Source of the DNA: Nocardioides sp. LHD-245
Lineage (GTDB): Bacteria > Actinomycetota > Actinomycetes > Propionibacteriales > Nocardioidaceae
Assembly: GCF_030929495.1 (NCBI RefSeq)
Contig: NZ_JAVFWN010000006.1
Coordinates: 248,001 to 312,000 of the forward strand
DNA: 64,000 nucleotides
Direction: 5' to 3'
The position numbers were made by a program, and so were the translations under genes. The notes under the pieces are model-generated. The model saw only the letters and a list, made by a program, of their open reading frames with translations. It did not search any database and had not been told where the DNA came from. Positions 34,870 through 43,118 of this stretch are shown one piece after another; the stretch's first letter is position 1, and each line of letters opens with the position of its first letter.

Positions 34870-35013
34870 GTTTTAGACCCCGCCGACGCAGGGAGCCGGT
34901 CATACTTCTGAACCTCCGCCATAGGGCTGCGGTTCACCCCCGCTGACGCAGGGACTTGGTCAACCCGCAAGACCAGCGACCGTAGGGGTCACCCCCGCCG
35001 GAGCGAGGACATA
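34870..35013 (-). CRISPR. degenerate three-repeat array resembling type I-E CRISPR
   Basis: Three related 29-bp units: 34870-34898, 34930-34958 and 34985-35013. Units 1 and 2 are exactly 60 bp apart and agree at about 20 of 29 positions; units 2 and 3 are 55 bp apart with about 20 of 29. The shared core on the plus strand is CCCCGC(C/T)GACGCAGGGA. Compared with the E. coli I-E repeat recalled from general knowledge (reverse complement), unit 2 agrees at about 22 of 29, including CGGTT and the CCCCGCTG stem. Putative spacers are 31 and 26 bp; normal I-E spacers are about 32. No cas genes are in the window. Operator repeats or terminator hairpins are alternatives. Confidence 0.4.
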
Positions 35014-35020
35014 GGGCACC

Positions 35021-35377
35021 CTACTCCGTCAGCCGAACGGTCCGGCCCGCCCGCTCGAACTCGTACATCGCCAGCCGAGTCACGGCCCGCTCCTCGTCGG
35101 TCCCGCCCGTCAGCAGCAGCACCGGCCCGTCGCCCGGCGCCAGCGCCACCGTGTCGGCCGCCATCGCGCACACGTCCAGCCACCGGTCGACCACGAACCG
35201 GCCCACCTTCTCCGGCGCACGGTGCGACGCGTCCCAGCGTCGGACCGACCGATCCGCCACGTCGGCCCACTGCGCCAGCGACGCCTGCGAGAGACCCGCG
35301 CCCTCGCGCAGCGCCCGGAAGTGACCGGGCAGCAACGGGAGGACGTACCCGCGGTACTTGCTCGGCTCGTCAGTCAA
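35021..35377 (-). CDS. HTH regulator of the lysogeny operon (possible immunity repressor)
   Basis: A 118-residue protein from a TTG that overlaps the upstream stop (TTGA). FRALREGAGLSQASLAQWAD followed by VADRSVRRWDAS is a Cro/CI-type helix-turn-helix; the rest is a small helical/beta domain ending in YEFERAGRTVRLTE. It is the last gene of the minus-strand operon, so it could repress that operon's own palindromic promoter or lytic promoters. No protease-sensitive CI C-terminal domain is present. Confidence 0.6.
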   Translation of the reverse strand: MTDEPSKYRGYVLPLLPGHFRALREGAGLSQASLAQWADVADRSVRRWDASHRAPEKVGRFVVDRWLDVCAMAADTVALAPGDGPVLLLTGGTDEERAVTRLAMYEFERAGRTVRLTE

Positions 35378-35733
35378 CGCCCCACTCCCCGTCCGATCGG
35401 CGAGTACCCCACCGGCACCCGCTTGACCACATGCCGCAGCCAGTAGTCGAAGCCCTGGGTCCTGCTGCCCGGGGCCAGCTCGGCCCACGACGGGATCAGC
35501 ACCTCGATAACGTCGTGGCCGTCGAGATCGAGCCCGTACACGTCGGCCTTGTAGAGCAGCGCCTCCCGCTGGGCGGCGGGTAGCGCGTCAGCGATCTCGC
35601 GGCGCGTCGCGTCCGAGCGGCACTCGACCGGGAAGCGCCGCGCGGGCCTGCCGCGCTCGTGCTCGGGGATGGAGGTGATCCCGAACTCGTCGGCGAGGAC
35701 CTGGCGCAGGGCCTGCGTGGTCGCCGTGCTCAT
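35374..35733 (-). CDS. hypothetical lysogeny-operon protein
   Basis: A 119-residue protein of unknown function with ATGA overlaps on both sides. A helical N-terminus (TQALRQVLADEFG) is followed by a compact alpha/beta part (VYGLDLDGHDVIEVLIPSW). No catalytic motif seen. Confidence 0.5.
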   Translation of the reverse strand: MSTATTQALRQVLADEFGITSIPEHERGRPARRFPVECRSDATRREIADALPAAQREALLYKADVYGLDLDGHDVIEVLIPSWAELAPGSRTQGFDYWLRHVVKRVPVGYSPIGRGVGR

Positions 35734-35984
35734 CAGGCCACGCCCTGGCGGGCCATAGCGCCGATGATCGCGATGCCGTCCTCTTCCGAGGCGCCGCCGG
35801 CGACTGCCGTCATCCGGATCGCGGTCGCGAAGTCGCGGGTCTCGCGGGTGGTCTCGACGGCGGCGATCACGGCGTCGTCGGACGCCGCTCGGATCGCGGC
35901 CTTGACGCGGCCGACGAGCGCCGAGTCGGCCTGGTCGAAGTCCAGCGTCATCAGCATCTGGAACCGGATCTTGTGAACGTTCAT
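35733..35984 (-). CDS. hypothetical first gene of lysogeny operon
   Basis: An 83-residue helical protein, unknown function, with GGGAG seven bases before its ATG. It is the first gene behind the palindrome-bearing promoter, about 50 bases from the predicted transcription start. Pattern IRAASDDAVIAAVE suggests a short helical bundle. Confidence 0.5.
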   Translation of the reverse strand: MNVHKIRFQMLMTLDFDQADSALVGRVKAAIRAASDDAVIAAVETTRETRDFATAIRMTAVAGGASEEDGIAIIGAMARQGVA

Positions 35985-36041
35985 GGTGCACTCCCTGGTG
36001 GAGGTTGGTCTGGGCCTTGATGCCCTGACCTCGTGACACTC

Positions 36042-36070
36042 ACTCTATGTCCTAGATAGGACACGGTCAA
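36042..36070 (-). promoter_or_regulatory. promoter with operator inside its spacer
   Basis: Read on the minus strand: -35 TTGACC (36070-36065), a 17-bp spacer, and -10 TAGAGT (36047-36042). The spacer is almost exactly filled by the palindrome TGTCCTATCTAGGACA (36063-36048), arms of 7 bp around a 2-bp centre. A bound repressor would block polymerase directly. It drives the operon ending with the HTH gene, so autoregulation is likely. Confidence 0.7.
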
Positions 36071-36099
36071 GTGGTGGCGAGATTCTTTACCCTCACCCG

Positions 36100-36186
36100 A
36101 TGGACGCCCTGCTCATCGTCACCCACCTCGCCGCCGCCATCGGAGGAGCGCTCATCGGCTGGTCGATGCGAGACCGCCGTCAGTAG
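36100..36186 (+). CDS. possible 28-residue membrane peptide
   Basis: A short frame giving one membrane helix (LLIVTHLAAAIGGALIGW) and a basic end RDRRQ. There is no ribosome-binding site, but TACCCT lies 5 bases before the ATG and could be the -10 box of a leaderless transcript. Its end overlaps the converging gene by seven bases. Weak evidence beyond topology. Confidence 0.35.
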   Translation: MDALLIVTHLAAAIGGALIGWSMRDRRQ

Positions 36187-36488
36187 GCGCCCTCCTCCCC
36201 CAGTCGCCGGCGCTCGTCCTCCCGAGCCTCCCGCGCCCACCGCTTCCGCCACACCCGATCCCCCTCGACCAGACGCCGCTCGTAGGCAGCCCGCGCCTCG
36301 GCCCCGTCCCGGTAGCCGCGTCGCTCCGGACCATCGGTCAGCCAGGAGTCGTGCACGATCGCCCGCTGGACCCCACCCATGGCGACATGCTGCCAGCCCA
36401 GGTCCCAGGCGTCGCGGTACTGCCGGGTCGCCTCGCTGCCCGGCGGGTACGGCGTCGGCGGATAGCGGCGGGCGGGCCAGTCACGCAT
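36180..36488 (-). CDS. hypothetical prophage protein under SOS-type control
   Basis: A 102-residue charged protein: proline-rich start (RRYPPTPYPPGSE), then ATRQYRDAWDLGWQHVAMG and a highly charged helix. Function unknown. TAGCAT lies six bases before the ATG, so the message is probably leaderless, and the LexA-type box lies just upstream, divergently shared with the next gene. Confidence 0.5.
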   Translation of the reverse strand: MRDWPARRYPPTPYPPGSEATRQYRDAWDLGWQHVAMGGVQRAIVHDSWLTDGPERRGYRDGAEARAAYERRLVEGDRVWRKRWAREAREDERRRLGEEGAY

Positions 36489-36498
36489 CCACCGATGC

Positions 36499-36514
36499 TA
36501 GAACACATGTTCGA
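36499..36514. promoter_or_regulatory. LexA-type SOS box between divergent genes
   Basis: TAGAACACATGTTCGA matches the actinobacterial SOS box TCGAAC-N4-GTTCGA at 11 of 12 fixed positions and contains GAAC-N4-GTTC exactly. It lies between -10-like TAGCAT (minus strand, 36500-36495) and TAGGGT (plus strand, 36521-36526), so LexA would repress both genes until DNA damage. Confidence 0.65.
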
Positions 36515-36532
36515 ACGACGTAGGGTCGGACG

Positions 36533-36700
36533 GTGAAGATCCATGCCGCCCGTCGACCCCGCACACCCCACGACCACACCGGCGAGGCGGAGATCATCCG
36601 GTGGACAGTCGAGACCGACGACTACGACGCCGGCATGGAGCAGATCCGCGGCGAGATCCCCGAGGGATGGCTGCTGCTCGGGGTCAGGGTCGAGCGCTAG
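36533..36700 (+). CDS. 55-residue protein, leaderless, SOS-box controlled
   Basis: Starts at GTG six bases after TAGGGT, so it is probably leaderless. The product (IIRWTVETDDYDAGMEQIRG, then IPEGWLLLGVRVER) is a small alpha/beta protein similar in style to short actinophage proteins of unknown role. Its stop overlaps that of the converging membrane protein. The SOS box upstream suggests damage-induced expression. Confidence 0.55.
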   Translation: MKIHAARRPRTPHDHTGEAEIIRWTVETDDYDAGMEQIRGEIPEGWLLLGVRVER

Positions 36701-37209
36701 CCGCTGAGCACGCCGATCGTGACCGCGAACAGCACGATCGTCAGCACGATCCCCATCGCGACGAACACCATCATCTGAAGATCGGAGCGGGGATGACGGG
36801 GCTCGGCCGGCGCCGTCTCGCTCGTGACCACGGTGCGCGCAGGGGCGGATGCCGAGGCGGGCGTAACCGGTGTGGCCGCCGCTGGGCCTGTAGCGGGCCG
36901 CGTGGCCGACGCCAGACCGAGATGTACGCCGATCGCGATCAGCGCGACGAGTGCCATCATCGACCCGGCGGCCGACAAGGCGAGCCCACCGATCGCCGCC
37001 AACCAGTCCCCCGTCTGGTCGACGTCGCATGACTCCAGGCGCCCTGTGAGTCGATCGACCGCAGTGGGATCGCAGCCATCGACGATCCGCTCACGCGGCC
37101 AGCTGATGGCGGCCATCCCGGCGCCGCCGGCCTGCGCGAGGACGCCCAGGAAGAGCAGTCCCCACAGGTCGCCCGTGGGTGACGTCTTCGCGGCATCGGT
37201 GCTGCTCAT
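36697..37209 (-). CDS. membrane protein of unknown function
   Basis: A 170-residue protein with three membrane helices: LWGLLFLGVLAQAGGAGMAA near the N-terminus, GGLALSAAGSMMALVALIAI in the middle and VAMGIVLTIVLFAVTIGVL at the C-terminus, joined by an Ala/Pro/Thr-rich linker. Start at the ATG giving SSTDAAKTSP. It lies between the SOS-box gene and the integrase operon; prophage membrane proteins here may affect infection by other phages, but nothing shows this directly. Confidence 0.5.
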   Translation of the reverse strand: MSSTDAAKTSPTGDLWGLLFLGVLAQAGGAGMAAISWPRERIVDGCDPTAVDRLTGRLESCDVDQTGDWLAAIGGLALSAAGSMMALVALIAIGVHLGLASATRPATGPAAATPVTPASASAPARTVVTSETAPAEPRHPRSDLQMMVFVAMGIVLTIVLFAVTIGVLSG

Positions 37210-37259
37210 GGCCCGGGAGCGTACGCCGCCCCCGCTGGCCCCGGGCAAGAACCGCCAGA

Positions 37260-37667
37260 TCAGGCAGCCGCCCGGGCGCGCTCCTCGACAGCCGCCTCGT
37301 AGCCATACTGCCGCCACCGAGCCGCGATCCCCTCGACCTCGGCGCCCGTGAACGGGCCCAGGTCGTGGCGCTTCCCGGTCAGATCGCCCAGCCACGCCAC
37401 CCGGCCATCACCCGGGCCTGTGAGCACGACCCACCACGTCACGGGCGCGACCTCCGCCAGATAGTAGGCGTCGATCGACGGGTCCAGACAGCCGCACTCC
37501 TCGTGCTCGTCGTGGTGGTAGCCGATGCATCGGTCGTCCGGGCAGCCGCACCGATCCCCGCGCCAGGTGTCCGATCCGGAGTGGTACCGGATGTACCCGA
37601 CGATCGTGAGCCCGTCGCGCCAGTCGTACTTGATGCGGTCCCGCGCCGTCCGCGACAGCGTGCTCAT
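37260..37667 (-). CDS. Cys-rich hypothetical protein coupled to integrase
   Basis: A 135-residue protein whose ATG overlaps the integrase stop. The centre has CGCPDDRCIGYHHDEHEECGC, a dense cysteine/histidine cluster likely to bind zinc; the rest is beta-rich (VAPVTWWVVLTGPGDGRVAWL). A role with the integrase, for instance as excision or directionality factor, is suggested only by coupling. Confidence 0.5.
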   Translation of the reverse strand: MSTLSRTARDRIKYDWRDGLTIVGYIRYHSGSDTWRGDRCGCPDDRCIGYHHDEHEECGCLDPSIDAYYLAEVAPVTWWVVLTGPGDGRVAWLGDLTGKRHDLGPFTGAEVEGIAARWRQYGYEAAVEERARAAA

Positions 37668-38482
37668 GCCGCTCGCCTCCCCAGTAGTCCGATCGCGTCT
37701 TCCAGCTCGTTCTCCGCCACGCCCAGATACGCCTCCGTCGTCGCCAGGGACGCATGACGCATCAGCCGCTGTACGACCCGGATGTTGGCCCCGGCTCGGA
37801 GCATGTCCGTCGCGAAGGTCGCCCGGAACCGGTGATACGAGCCGTCCGTTCCGATCGCTGCCAGCAGGAGGGACGCGCGATGCGAGACGGTCGATCCTGA
37901 AATCGCCCCTGCGCGACGGTGCGACGGAAACCACAGACCCTCGCGCGGGTACTGCTGCGCAACCTTCCACAGGTCGGGGTGTGTAGGTAGGTAGACGACC
38001 TTCGCGCCCTTGCCGAGTACACGAAGGCGCTCTGCATTGATGTCCTCGCCGGCGATCTTCGCTGCTTCATGCGCCCGCAGGCCTGCTCGTAGCCCGAGAA
38101 GCACGAGGGCGCGCATGTCGCCGGTCGCCGCGTGGAGCGCTCTCAAGTCGTCACCCGGAACGAGCGGCCTCGGTCGACCGTCCGGACTGGCGCCGCGACG
38201 GAGCTTCGCAGCTGGGTCATCCGCGCGACGGCCGGTGTCGACGAGAAACGCCGTGACCGAGCGGACTGCTGACAGGTACGTGAGCCGGGTCCAGCCGTCG
38301 AACTCTGAGAGCCAGAGCGACAGGTCCCCCGGCGACATGGTGAGCGCGTCTAGGTGTAGCCGGGTCATGAGGAATCTCACGCGCTGTCCGATGGTGTTCT
38401 GAGAGAGGTCATTCGCCCGGAGCCAGGCACGGTAGGGGTCGATGAGGTCGGAATTCATGCGGACGACGGTTAGCACGGTCAT
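37664..38482 (-). CDS. int: tyrosine recombinase / prophage integrase
   Basis: A 272-residue integrase with an N-terminal SAM-like core-binding domain (about 10-85) and a catalytic domain with all residues visible: Arg136 in GLRAHEAAK, Lys157 in LGKGAK, His216 and Arg219 in YHRFRAT, His242 in MRHAS and Tyr251 in TTEAYLGV. It joins phage and host att sites. It is the last prophage gene, so its att site should be in the gap to the host gene. GGAG lies seven bases before the ATG. Confidence 0.9.
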   Translation of the reverse strand: MTVLTVVRMNSDLIDPYRAWLRANDLSQNTIGQRVRFLMTRLHLDALTMSPGDLSLWLSEFDGWTRLTYLSAVRSVTAFLVDTGRRADDPAAKLRRGASPDGRPRPLVPGDDLRALHAATGDMRALVLLGLRAGLRAHEAAKIAGEDINAERLRVLGKGAKVVYLPTHPDLWKVAQQYPREGLWFPSHRRAGAISGSTVSHRASLLLAAIGTDGSYHRFRATFATDMLRAGANIRVVQRLMRHASLATTEAYLGVAENELEDAIGLLGRRAA

Positions 38483-38653
38483 GCCGCGCTCCGGTCGTCT
38501 ATCAGTGAAGCGAGGACGAACCGCCCCGACACGCGGGGACGAAGGTCCCTGACCGATCGAGGGTATTCGTGGGTATCCGGGGCGGGCGAGGGGTCCAGCG
38601 TGCGGGCGGTGAGGAACACGTCACACGGGAGGCGGCGGCCCGATCGCCCCCGG
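38483..38653. other. prophage right junction region (att site expected)
   Basis: This gap between integrase and the host epimerase gene has no tRNA. It contains a small hairpin (GGGAC-GAAG-GTCCC near 38537), CCCCG-N5-CGGGG just before it, and the near-repeat GGGTATTCGT/GGGTATCCGG at 38561-38580, which may be integrase-binding sites. The att core cannot be fixed because the left end of the prophage is outside the window. Confidence 0.4.
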
Positions 38654-38666
38654 CACAATGACGTCC

Positions 38667-39131
38667 ATGAGCATCACTGACCCGGTCGCCAGCGCCGTCC
38701 CCGCCCACCTCTTCACCGCCATCGACCACGTCGGCATCGCGGTGCCCGACCTCGACGAGGCGATCGCCTTCTACCGCGACAACTTCGGCATGCACGTCGC
38801 GCACGAGGAGACCAACGAGGAGCAGGGCGTCCGCGAGGCGATGGTCGCCGTCGGCGACACCGACTCCAGGATCCAGCTGCTCGCCCCCCTCAACGCGGAC
38901 TCGACGATCGCCAAGTTCCTCGACCGCAGCGGCCCCGGCCTCCAGCAGCTCGCCTATCGCGTCACCGACCTCGACCAGGTCTCCGCCATCCTGCGCGAGC
39001 GCGGGCTGCGCCTGCTCTACCCCGAGGCCCGGCGCGGTACGGCGGACAGCCGGATCAACTTCGTGCACCCCAAGGATGCCGGCGGCGTGCTCGTCGAGCT
39101 GGTCGAGCCGGCGGCCGACGCACACCACTGA
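38667..39131 (+). CDS. mce: methylmalonyl-CoA/ethylmalonyl-CoA epimerase
   Basis: A 154-residue VOC-superfamily enzyme that interconverts (R)- and (S)-methylmalonyl-CoA (and ethylmalonyl-CoA), needed before B12-dependent mutases. Metal-site residues include His21 in IDHVGIAV and Glu144 in VLVELVEP; the middle LQQLAYRV is the form seen in actinobacterial members. CACAAT lies seven bases before this ATG, suggesting a leaderless transcript; an in-frame ATG nine bases upstream is the alternative start. It belongs functionally with ccr and the mutase further on. Confidence 0.85.
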   Translation: MSITDPVASAVPAHLFTAIDHVGIAVPDLDEAIAFYRDNFGMHVAHEETNEEQGVREAMVAVGDTDSRIQLLAPLNADSTIAKFLDRSGPGLQQLAYRVTDLDQVSAILRERGLRLLYPEARRGTADSRINFVHPKDAGGVLVELVEPAADAHH

Positions 39132-39152
39132 CCCACGGATCGAGCCCGAGCG

Positions 39153-40004
39153 TCAGGCCCAGCGGAACCGGAGCTCCTCACCGGGGCGCAGCTGGGCCAG
39201 CCGATCGGTGTCGGCGTCGACGACCACACCGACCACCGGATAGCCGCCCGTGACCGGGTGGTCCGGGCCGAAGACCACGGGCTCGCCGCCGGGCGGGACC
39301 TGGATCGCCCCGCGCAGGGCGCCCTCACTGGGCAGCTCTCCCTTCGGAGACCTGCCGGTGAGCGGCTCCCCCTCCAGTCGCAGCCCGACCCGGTCACTCG
39401 CGGCGCCGACGCGCCAGACCTGCTCGACCAGCCGGTCGGCGTCGGCCACCCAGTCGTCGCGCGGGCCGCGGACGACGCGCAGCACCGGCCGGTCGTCGTA
39501 CGACGCCGGCGGGACGGCGTCGACGAGCATCCGCGCCGCGACCTGATCCCCGACGGCGACGATGTCGCCCGCGCGTACGGGAGCCGGCCCGAGGTCGGCG
39601 AGCGTGTCCCGGGAGCGGGAGCCCAGCAGCGGCGGGGCGTCGAGACCGCCCCGCACGGCGAGATAGCTGCGCAGCCCTGACGGCGGCAGGTCCAGGCGCA
39701 GTCGCCGGCCGGGCCGCAGGGCCAGGACGGCGCCGGTGGGCTCGGCCCGGCCGTCGAGCGTCAGCGGCGTCGGCGCGCCGGTCACGCACACCCAGACTAC
39801 CCCGTCCGCCTCGACCTCGATGCCGCCGAGCGCGACCTCCAGCGCGGCCGCGCCCACGGCATTCCCGAGCAGCCGGTTCCCCAGGGCGTACGACGCCCGG
39901 TCGGCCGCGCCACTCGCGCCGACGCCGATCGCGGCATGACCCGGCCGGCCGGCGTCCTGCACGAGGCAGGGTCCACCGACGGCGCGGACCAGCAGCCGGC
40001 TCAC
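39153..40004 (-). CDS. pxpC: 5-oxoprolinase subunit C (biotin-dependent carboxyltransferase-like)
   Basis: A 283-residue KipA/PxpC protein. With PxpA and PxpB it hydrolyses 5-oxoproline to glutamate using ATP. Family features: VQDAGRPGHAAIGVGASGAAD at the N-terminus, VRGGLDAPPLLGSRSRDT, GPRDDW, and SEGALRGAIQVPPGGEPV near the end. It ends the minus-strand pxp cluster, 133 bp behind pxpB. Confidence 0.85.
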   Translation of the reverse strand: MSRLLVRAVGGPCLVQDAGRPGHAAIGVGASGAADRASYALGNRLLGNAVGAAALEVALGGIEVEADGVVWVCVTGAPTPLTLDGRAEPTGAVLALRPGRRLRLDLPPSGLRSYLAVRGGLDAPPLLGSRSRDTLADLGPAPVRAGDIVAVGDQVAARMLVDAVPPASYDDRPVLRVVRGPRDDWVADADRLVEQVWRVGAASDRVGLRLEGEPLTGRSPKGELPSEGALRGAIQVPPGGEPVVFGPDHPVTGGYPVVGVVVDADTDRLAQLRPGEELRFRWA

Positions 40005-40137
40005 GCGGGCTCCCCGCGGCGTTGTTCGGGCGAGCCGCTTGGGGTCCCCGCGGGGCTTTGGTCCGGAGGAGCGAAGCGGGGGAGGCCAAAGGCTCGTGGG
40101 GTGAAGCGTTGCGGAGGAGAGGAACGTCGTGGGGTGT

Positions 40138-40791
40138 TCACCGCGCCTCCTCGAAGACCACGCTCGTGCCGGCCGCGAGCAGGGCGGGCGGATCGCGGTC
40201 CAGGTCCCACAGCGCCAGGTCGGTGCGTCCGATCAGCTGCCACCCGCCGGGTGACGAGCGCGGGTACACGCCGCTGTACTCCCCCGCCAGGCCGACCGCC
40301 CCGGCCGGGACCGCGGTCCGCGGCTCGTCGCGCCGCGGCACCCGCAGCCGCGGGTCGCCGCCCACGAGGTAGGCGAAGCCCGGGGCGAAGCCGCCGAACG
40401 CCACCCGCCACGGCGTGCCCGTGTGCGCGGCGACGACCTCCCGCTCACTCAGCCCGGTCAGGACCGCCACGGCCGCCAGGTCCGGGCCGTCGTACCGGAC
40501 GGGGATCCGGGTCGGCTCTCCCCGTCGCACCGGACGTTCCGGTCGCGACATGGCCTCCGCAACGACCGTTCTGTCCGGTACGACGCCCGCGAGCCGCCCC
40601 ACGTCCACCCCCGGGCGCGCCACGACCAGCACCGTCCGGGCCCCTGGGACGACCTCGGCGACCAGCGCCGGGGCGTCCGGATGGGCGCGGACCAGATCGG
40701 CCACGGCCACCACCGCGACGGAGCTGTCGAGGCCGTCGGGGCCGTCGAGCTCGACGAGGAGCCCGCGGTCGCCGTACGGCAGCAGCCTCAT
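40138..40791 (-). CDS. pxpB: 5-oxoprolinase subunit B
   Basis: A 217-residue KipI/PxpB protein with [13 protein letters not shown] at the start, and [18 protein letters not shown] and [16 protein letters not shown], the conserved core of the family. The start was placed at the Met before RLLPYG, overlapping the pxpA stop. Confidence 0.85.
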   Translation of the reverse strand: MRLLPYGDRGLLVELDGPDGLDSSVAVVAVADLVRAHPDAPALVAEVVPGARTVLVVARPGVDVGRLAGVVPDRTVVAEAMSRPERPVRRGEPTRIPVRYDGPDLAAVAVLTGLSEREVVAAHTGTPWRVAFGGFAPGFAYLVGGDPRLRVPRRDEPRTAVPAGAVGLAGEYSGVYPRSSPGGWQLIGRTDLALWDLDRDPPALLAAGTSVVFEEAR

Positions 40792-41513
40792 GCCGGCGCG
40801 ACGGCGAAGGCGCCCACGGGGAGCTCCGCCGCGGCCAGCGCCGAGCGCACGGCGGCCGCCAGCTCTGGCGCGCCCGGCGAGTCGCCGTGGACGCACAGCG
40901 AGCGCACGCCGCCCGACCGGGCCAGCTCGACGGCCTGCGCCGCCACGGCGACCGGGTCGGTCAGCACGGCACCCGGGGCCGAGCGCGGCACCAGAGCACC
41001 GTCGGGCCGGTAGGCCCGGTCGGCGAAGCCCTCGCCCACCGGCTCGAGGCCGGCCTCGGCCACGGCCGCCAGGAAGACCGAGCCCGCGAGACCCAGCACC
41101 GGGAGCCCCCCGTAGGCGCGCACGGCGTCGACGACCGCACTCGCCTGCTCCGGATGCCGCGACACCGCGTGGTAGAGCGCACCGTGCGGCTTGACGTAGG
41201 CGACCCGGGCCCCGGCCGCCCGGGCGATCCCGTCGAGCGCGCCGAGCTGGTAGAGCACGTCGGCCGCCAGCTCGGCCGTCGGCACGTCGATATAGCGGCG
41301 CCCGAAGCCGGCGAGGTCGCGGTAGCCCACCTGGGCGCCGATCACCACGCCGCGGGCGACCGCGCTCTCGCAGGTGCGGCGCAGCGTGAGCGGATCGCCC
41401 GCGTGGAATCCGCAGGCCACGTTGGCGCTGGTCAGGTGCGGCAGCAGGGCCTCGTCGTCGCCGAGCCGCCAGCGCCCGAAGGACTCGCCGACATCGGCGT
41501 TGAGGTCGATCAC
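40788..41513 (-). CDS. pxpA: 5-oxoprolinase subunit A (LamB/YcsF family)
   Basis: A 241-residue LamB/YcsF protein: [54 protein letters not shown] and [11 protein letters not shown] are family signatures. A GTG giving VIDLNADV was chosen because the length then matches the family and TATTAC lies about ten bases upstream; an ATG 48 bases earlier is possible. First gene of the pxpABC unit, divergent from ccr. Confidence 0.8.
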   Translation of the reverse strand: MIDLNADVGESFGRWRLGDDEALLPHLTSANVACGFHAGDPLTLRRTCESAVARGVVIGAQVGYRDLAGFGRRYIDVPTAELAADVLYQLGALDGIARAAGARVAYVKPHGALYHAVSRHPEQASAVVDAVRAYGGLPVLGLAGSVFLAAVAEAGLEPVGEGFADRAYRPDGALVPRSAPGAVLTDPVAVAAQAVELARSGGVRSLCVHGDSPGAPELAAAVRSALAAAELPVGAFAVAPA

Positions 41514-41761
41514 CCGCGCCGACGTAATAGACGTGGACGGACGGCCCGGCAGCGGCGACATGGCCCTATGGTGGCCCATGGAACGTGCCGCCGAGCCCAG
41601 GACGACGCCTTCCGCCCCCGCTGCCCGTGTGGCCGATGCTCGATCCCCGATGAGACGAGTGTCACGAACCCACCTACGTGTGGTTACCACTGGGTATCTT
41701 CGCGGCGGCCGTATTGCCACCCAGCCCACTGGCACGCACCGATCCCAGGGAGACGACGACC

Positions 41762-43111
41762 GTGCAGCACATCCTTGACGCCATCCTCGCCAGCGAGTCC
41801 GGGGAGGCCTCCGCGGAGGACTTCGCCAGCCTCGAGGTTCCGCAGTCCTACCGGGCCGTGACGGTCCACAAGGACGAGGTCGACATGTTCGAGGGCGTCG
41901 CCTCTCGCGACAAGGACCCTCGAAAGTCCCTGCACGTCGACGAGGTCGCGCTGCCCGAGCTCGGTCCCGGCGAGGCCTTCGTCGCCGTGATGGCCTCCGC
42001 GATCAACTACAACACGGTGTGGACCTCGATCTTCGAGCCGGTCTCCACCTTCGGCTTCCTCGAGCGCTACGGCCGCGAGTCCGGCCTCGGCAAGCGCCAC
42101 GACCTGCCGTACCACATCGTCGGATCCGACCTCTCCGGCGTGGTCCTCGCCGTCGGCGCGGGCGTGACCAAGTGGAAGCCGGGCGACCGGGTCGTCGCGC
42201 ACTGCCTCTCGGTCGAGCTCGAGGCCCCCGACGGCCACAACGACACGATGATGGACCCCTCCCAGCGCATCTGGGGCTTCGAGACCAACTTCGGCGGCCT
42301 CGCCGACGTCGCGATGGTCAAGGCCAACCAGCTCATGCCCAAGCCCGAGCACCTCACCTGGGAGGAGGCCGCCTCCCCCGGCCTGGTCAACTGCACGGCC
42401 TACCGCCAGCTCGTCTCCGCCAACGGCGGCAACATGAAGCAGGGCGACAACGTCCTGATCTGGGGCGCCTCCGGCGGCCTCGGCGGGTTCGCGACCCAGT
42501 ACGCCCTCAACGGCGGCGCCAACCCCGTCTGCGTGGTCTCCAACGAGGAGAAGGCCCAGATCGTGCGCAACATGGGCGCCGAGATGGTCATCAACCGCTC
42601 CGAGCTCGCCCCGAAGTTCTGGAACGAGGAGGGCACCCAGCAGAACCCCAAGGAGTGGCAGCGCTTCGGCAAGGCCATCCGTGAGCTCACCGGCGGCGAG
42701 GACATCGACATCGTCTTCGAGCACCCCGGTCGCGAGACCTTCGGCGCCTCGGTCTACGTCACCCGCAAGGGCGGCACCATCACCACCTGCGCCTCGACCT
42801 CGGGCTACATGCACGAGTACGACAACCGCTACCTGTGGATGAACCTCAAGAAGATCATCTCCAGCCACTTCGCCAACTACCGCGAGTCGTGGGAGGCCAA
42901 CCGCCTCATCGCCCAGGGCAAGATCCACCCCACCCTGTCGCGCGTCTACACCCTCGACCAGGTCGGCCAGGCGGCGCTCGACGTGCACCACAACAAGCAC
43001 CAGGGCAAGGTCGGCGTCCTCGCCCTCGCCCCGCAGGAGGGCCTCGGCGTGAAGAACGAGGAGCTCCGCGCGAAGCACCTCGACAAGATCAACCTGTTCC
43101 GCGGCATCTGA
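41762..43111 (+). CDS. ccrA: crotonyl-CoA carboxylase/reductase
   Basis: A 449-residue medium-chain reductase that uses NADPH and CO2 to turn crotonyl-CoA into ethylmalonyl-CoA, the defining step of the ethylmalonyl-CoA pathway. NADPH site [11 protein letters not shown]; residues reported to hold CO2 in characterised CCR appear present as NYN at 82-84, Phe173-Glu174 in GFETNFGG and His369 in [18 protein letters not shown] and [16 protein letters not shown] are diagnostic. GTG start with AGGGAG upstream. Acts with mce and the mutase in this window. Confidence 0.92.
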   Translation: MQHILDAILASESGEASAEDFASLEVPQSYRAVTVHKDEVDMFEGVASRDKDPRKSLHVDEVALPELGPGEAFVAVMASAINYNTVWTSIFEPVSTFGFLERYGRESGLGKRHDLPYHIVGSDLSGVVLAVGAGVTKWKPGDRVVAHCLSVELEAPDGHNDTMMDPSQRIWGFETNFGGLADVAMVKANQLMPKPEHLTWEEAASPGLVNCTAYRQLVSANGGNMKQGDNVLIWGASGGLGGFATQYALNGGANPVCVVSNEEKAQIVRNMGAEMVINRSELAPKFWNEEGTQQNPKEWQRFGKAIRELTGGEDIDIVFEHPGRETFGASVYVTRKGGTITTCASTSGYMHEYDNRYLWMNLKKIISSHFANYRESWEANRLIAQGKIHPTLSRVYTLDQVGQAALDVHHNKHQGKVGVLALAPQEGLGVKNEELRAKHLDKINLFRGI

Positions 43112-43118
43112 CCCTCCC

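Noticed and set aside
38483..38666. tRNA gene as integration target
   Set aside because: No cloverleaf arms or CCA end can be drawn in this interval.
40005..40137. Purine-rich spacer between pxpB and pxpC as a mobile element
   Set aside because: It has short repeated words (GAGGAGCGAAGCGG, CGTGGGGTG) but no clear terminal inverted repeats, target duplication or gene.
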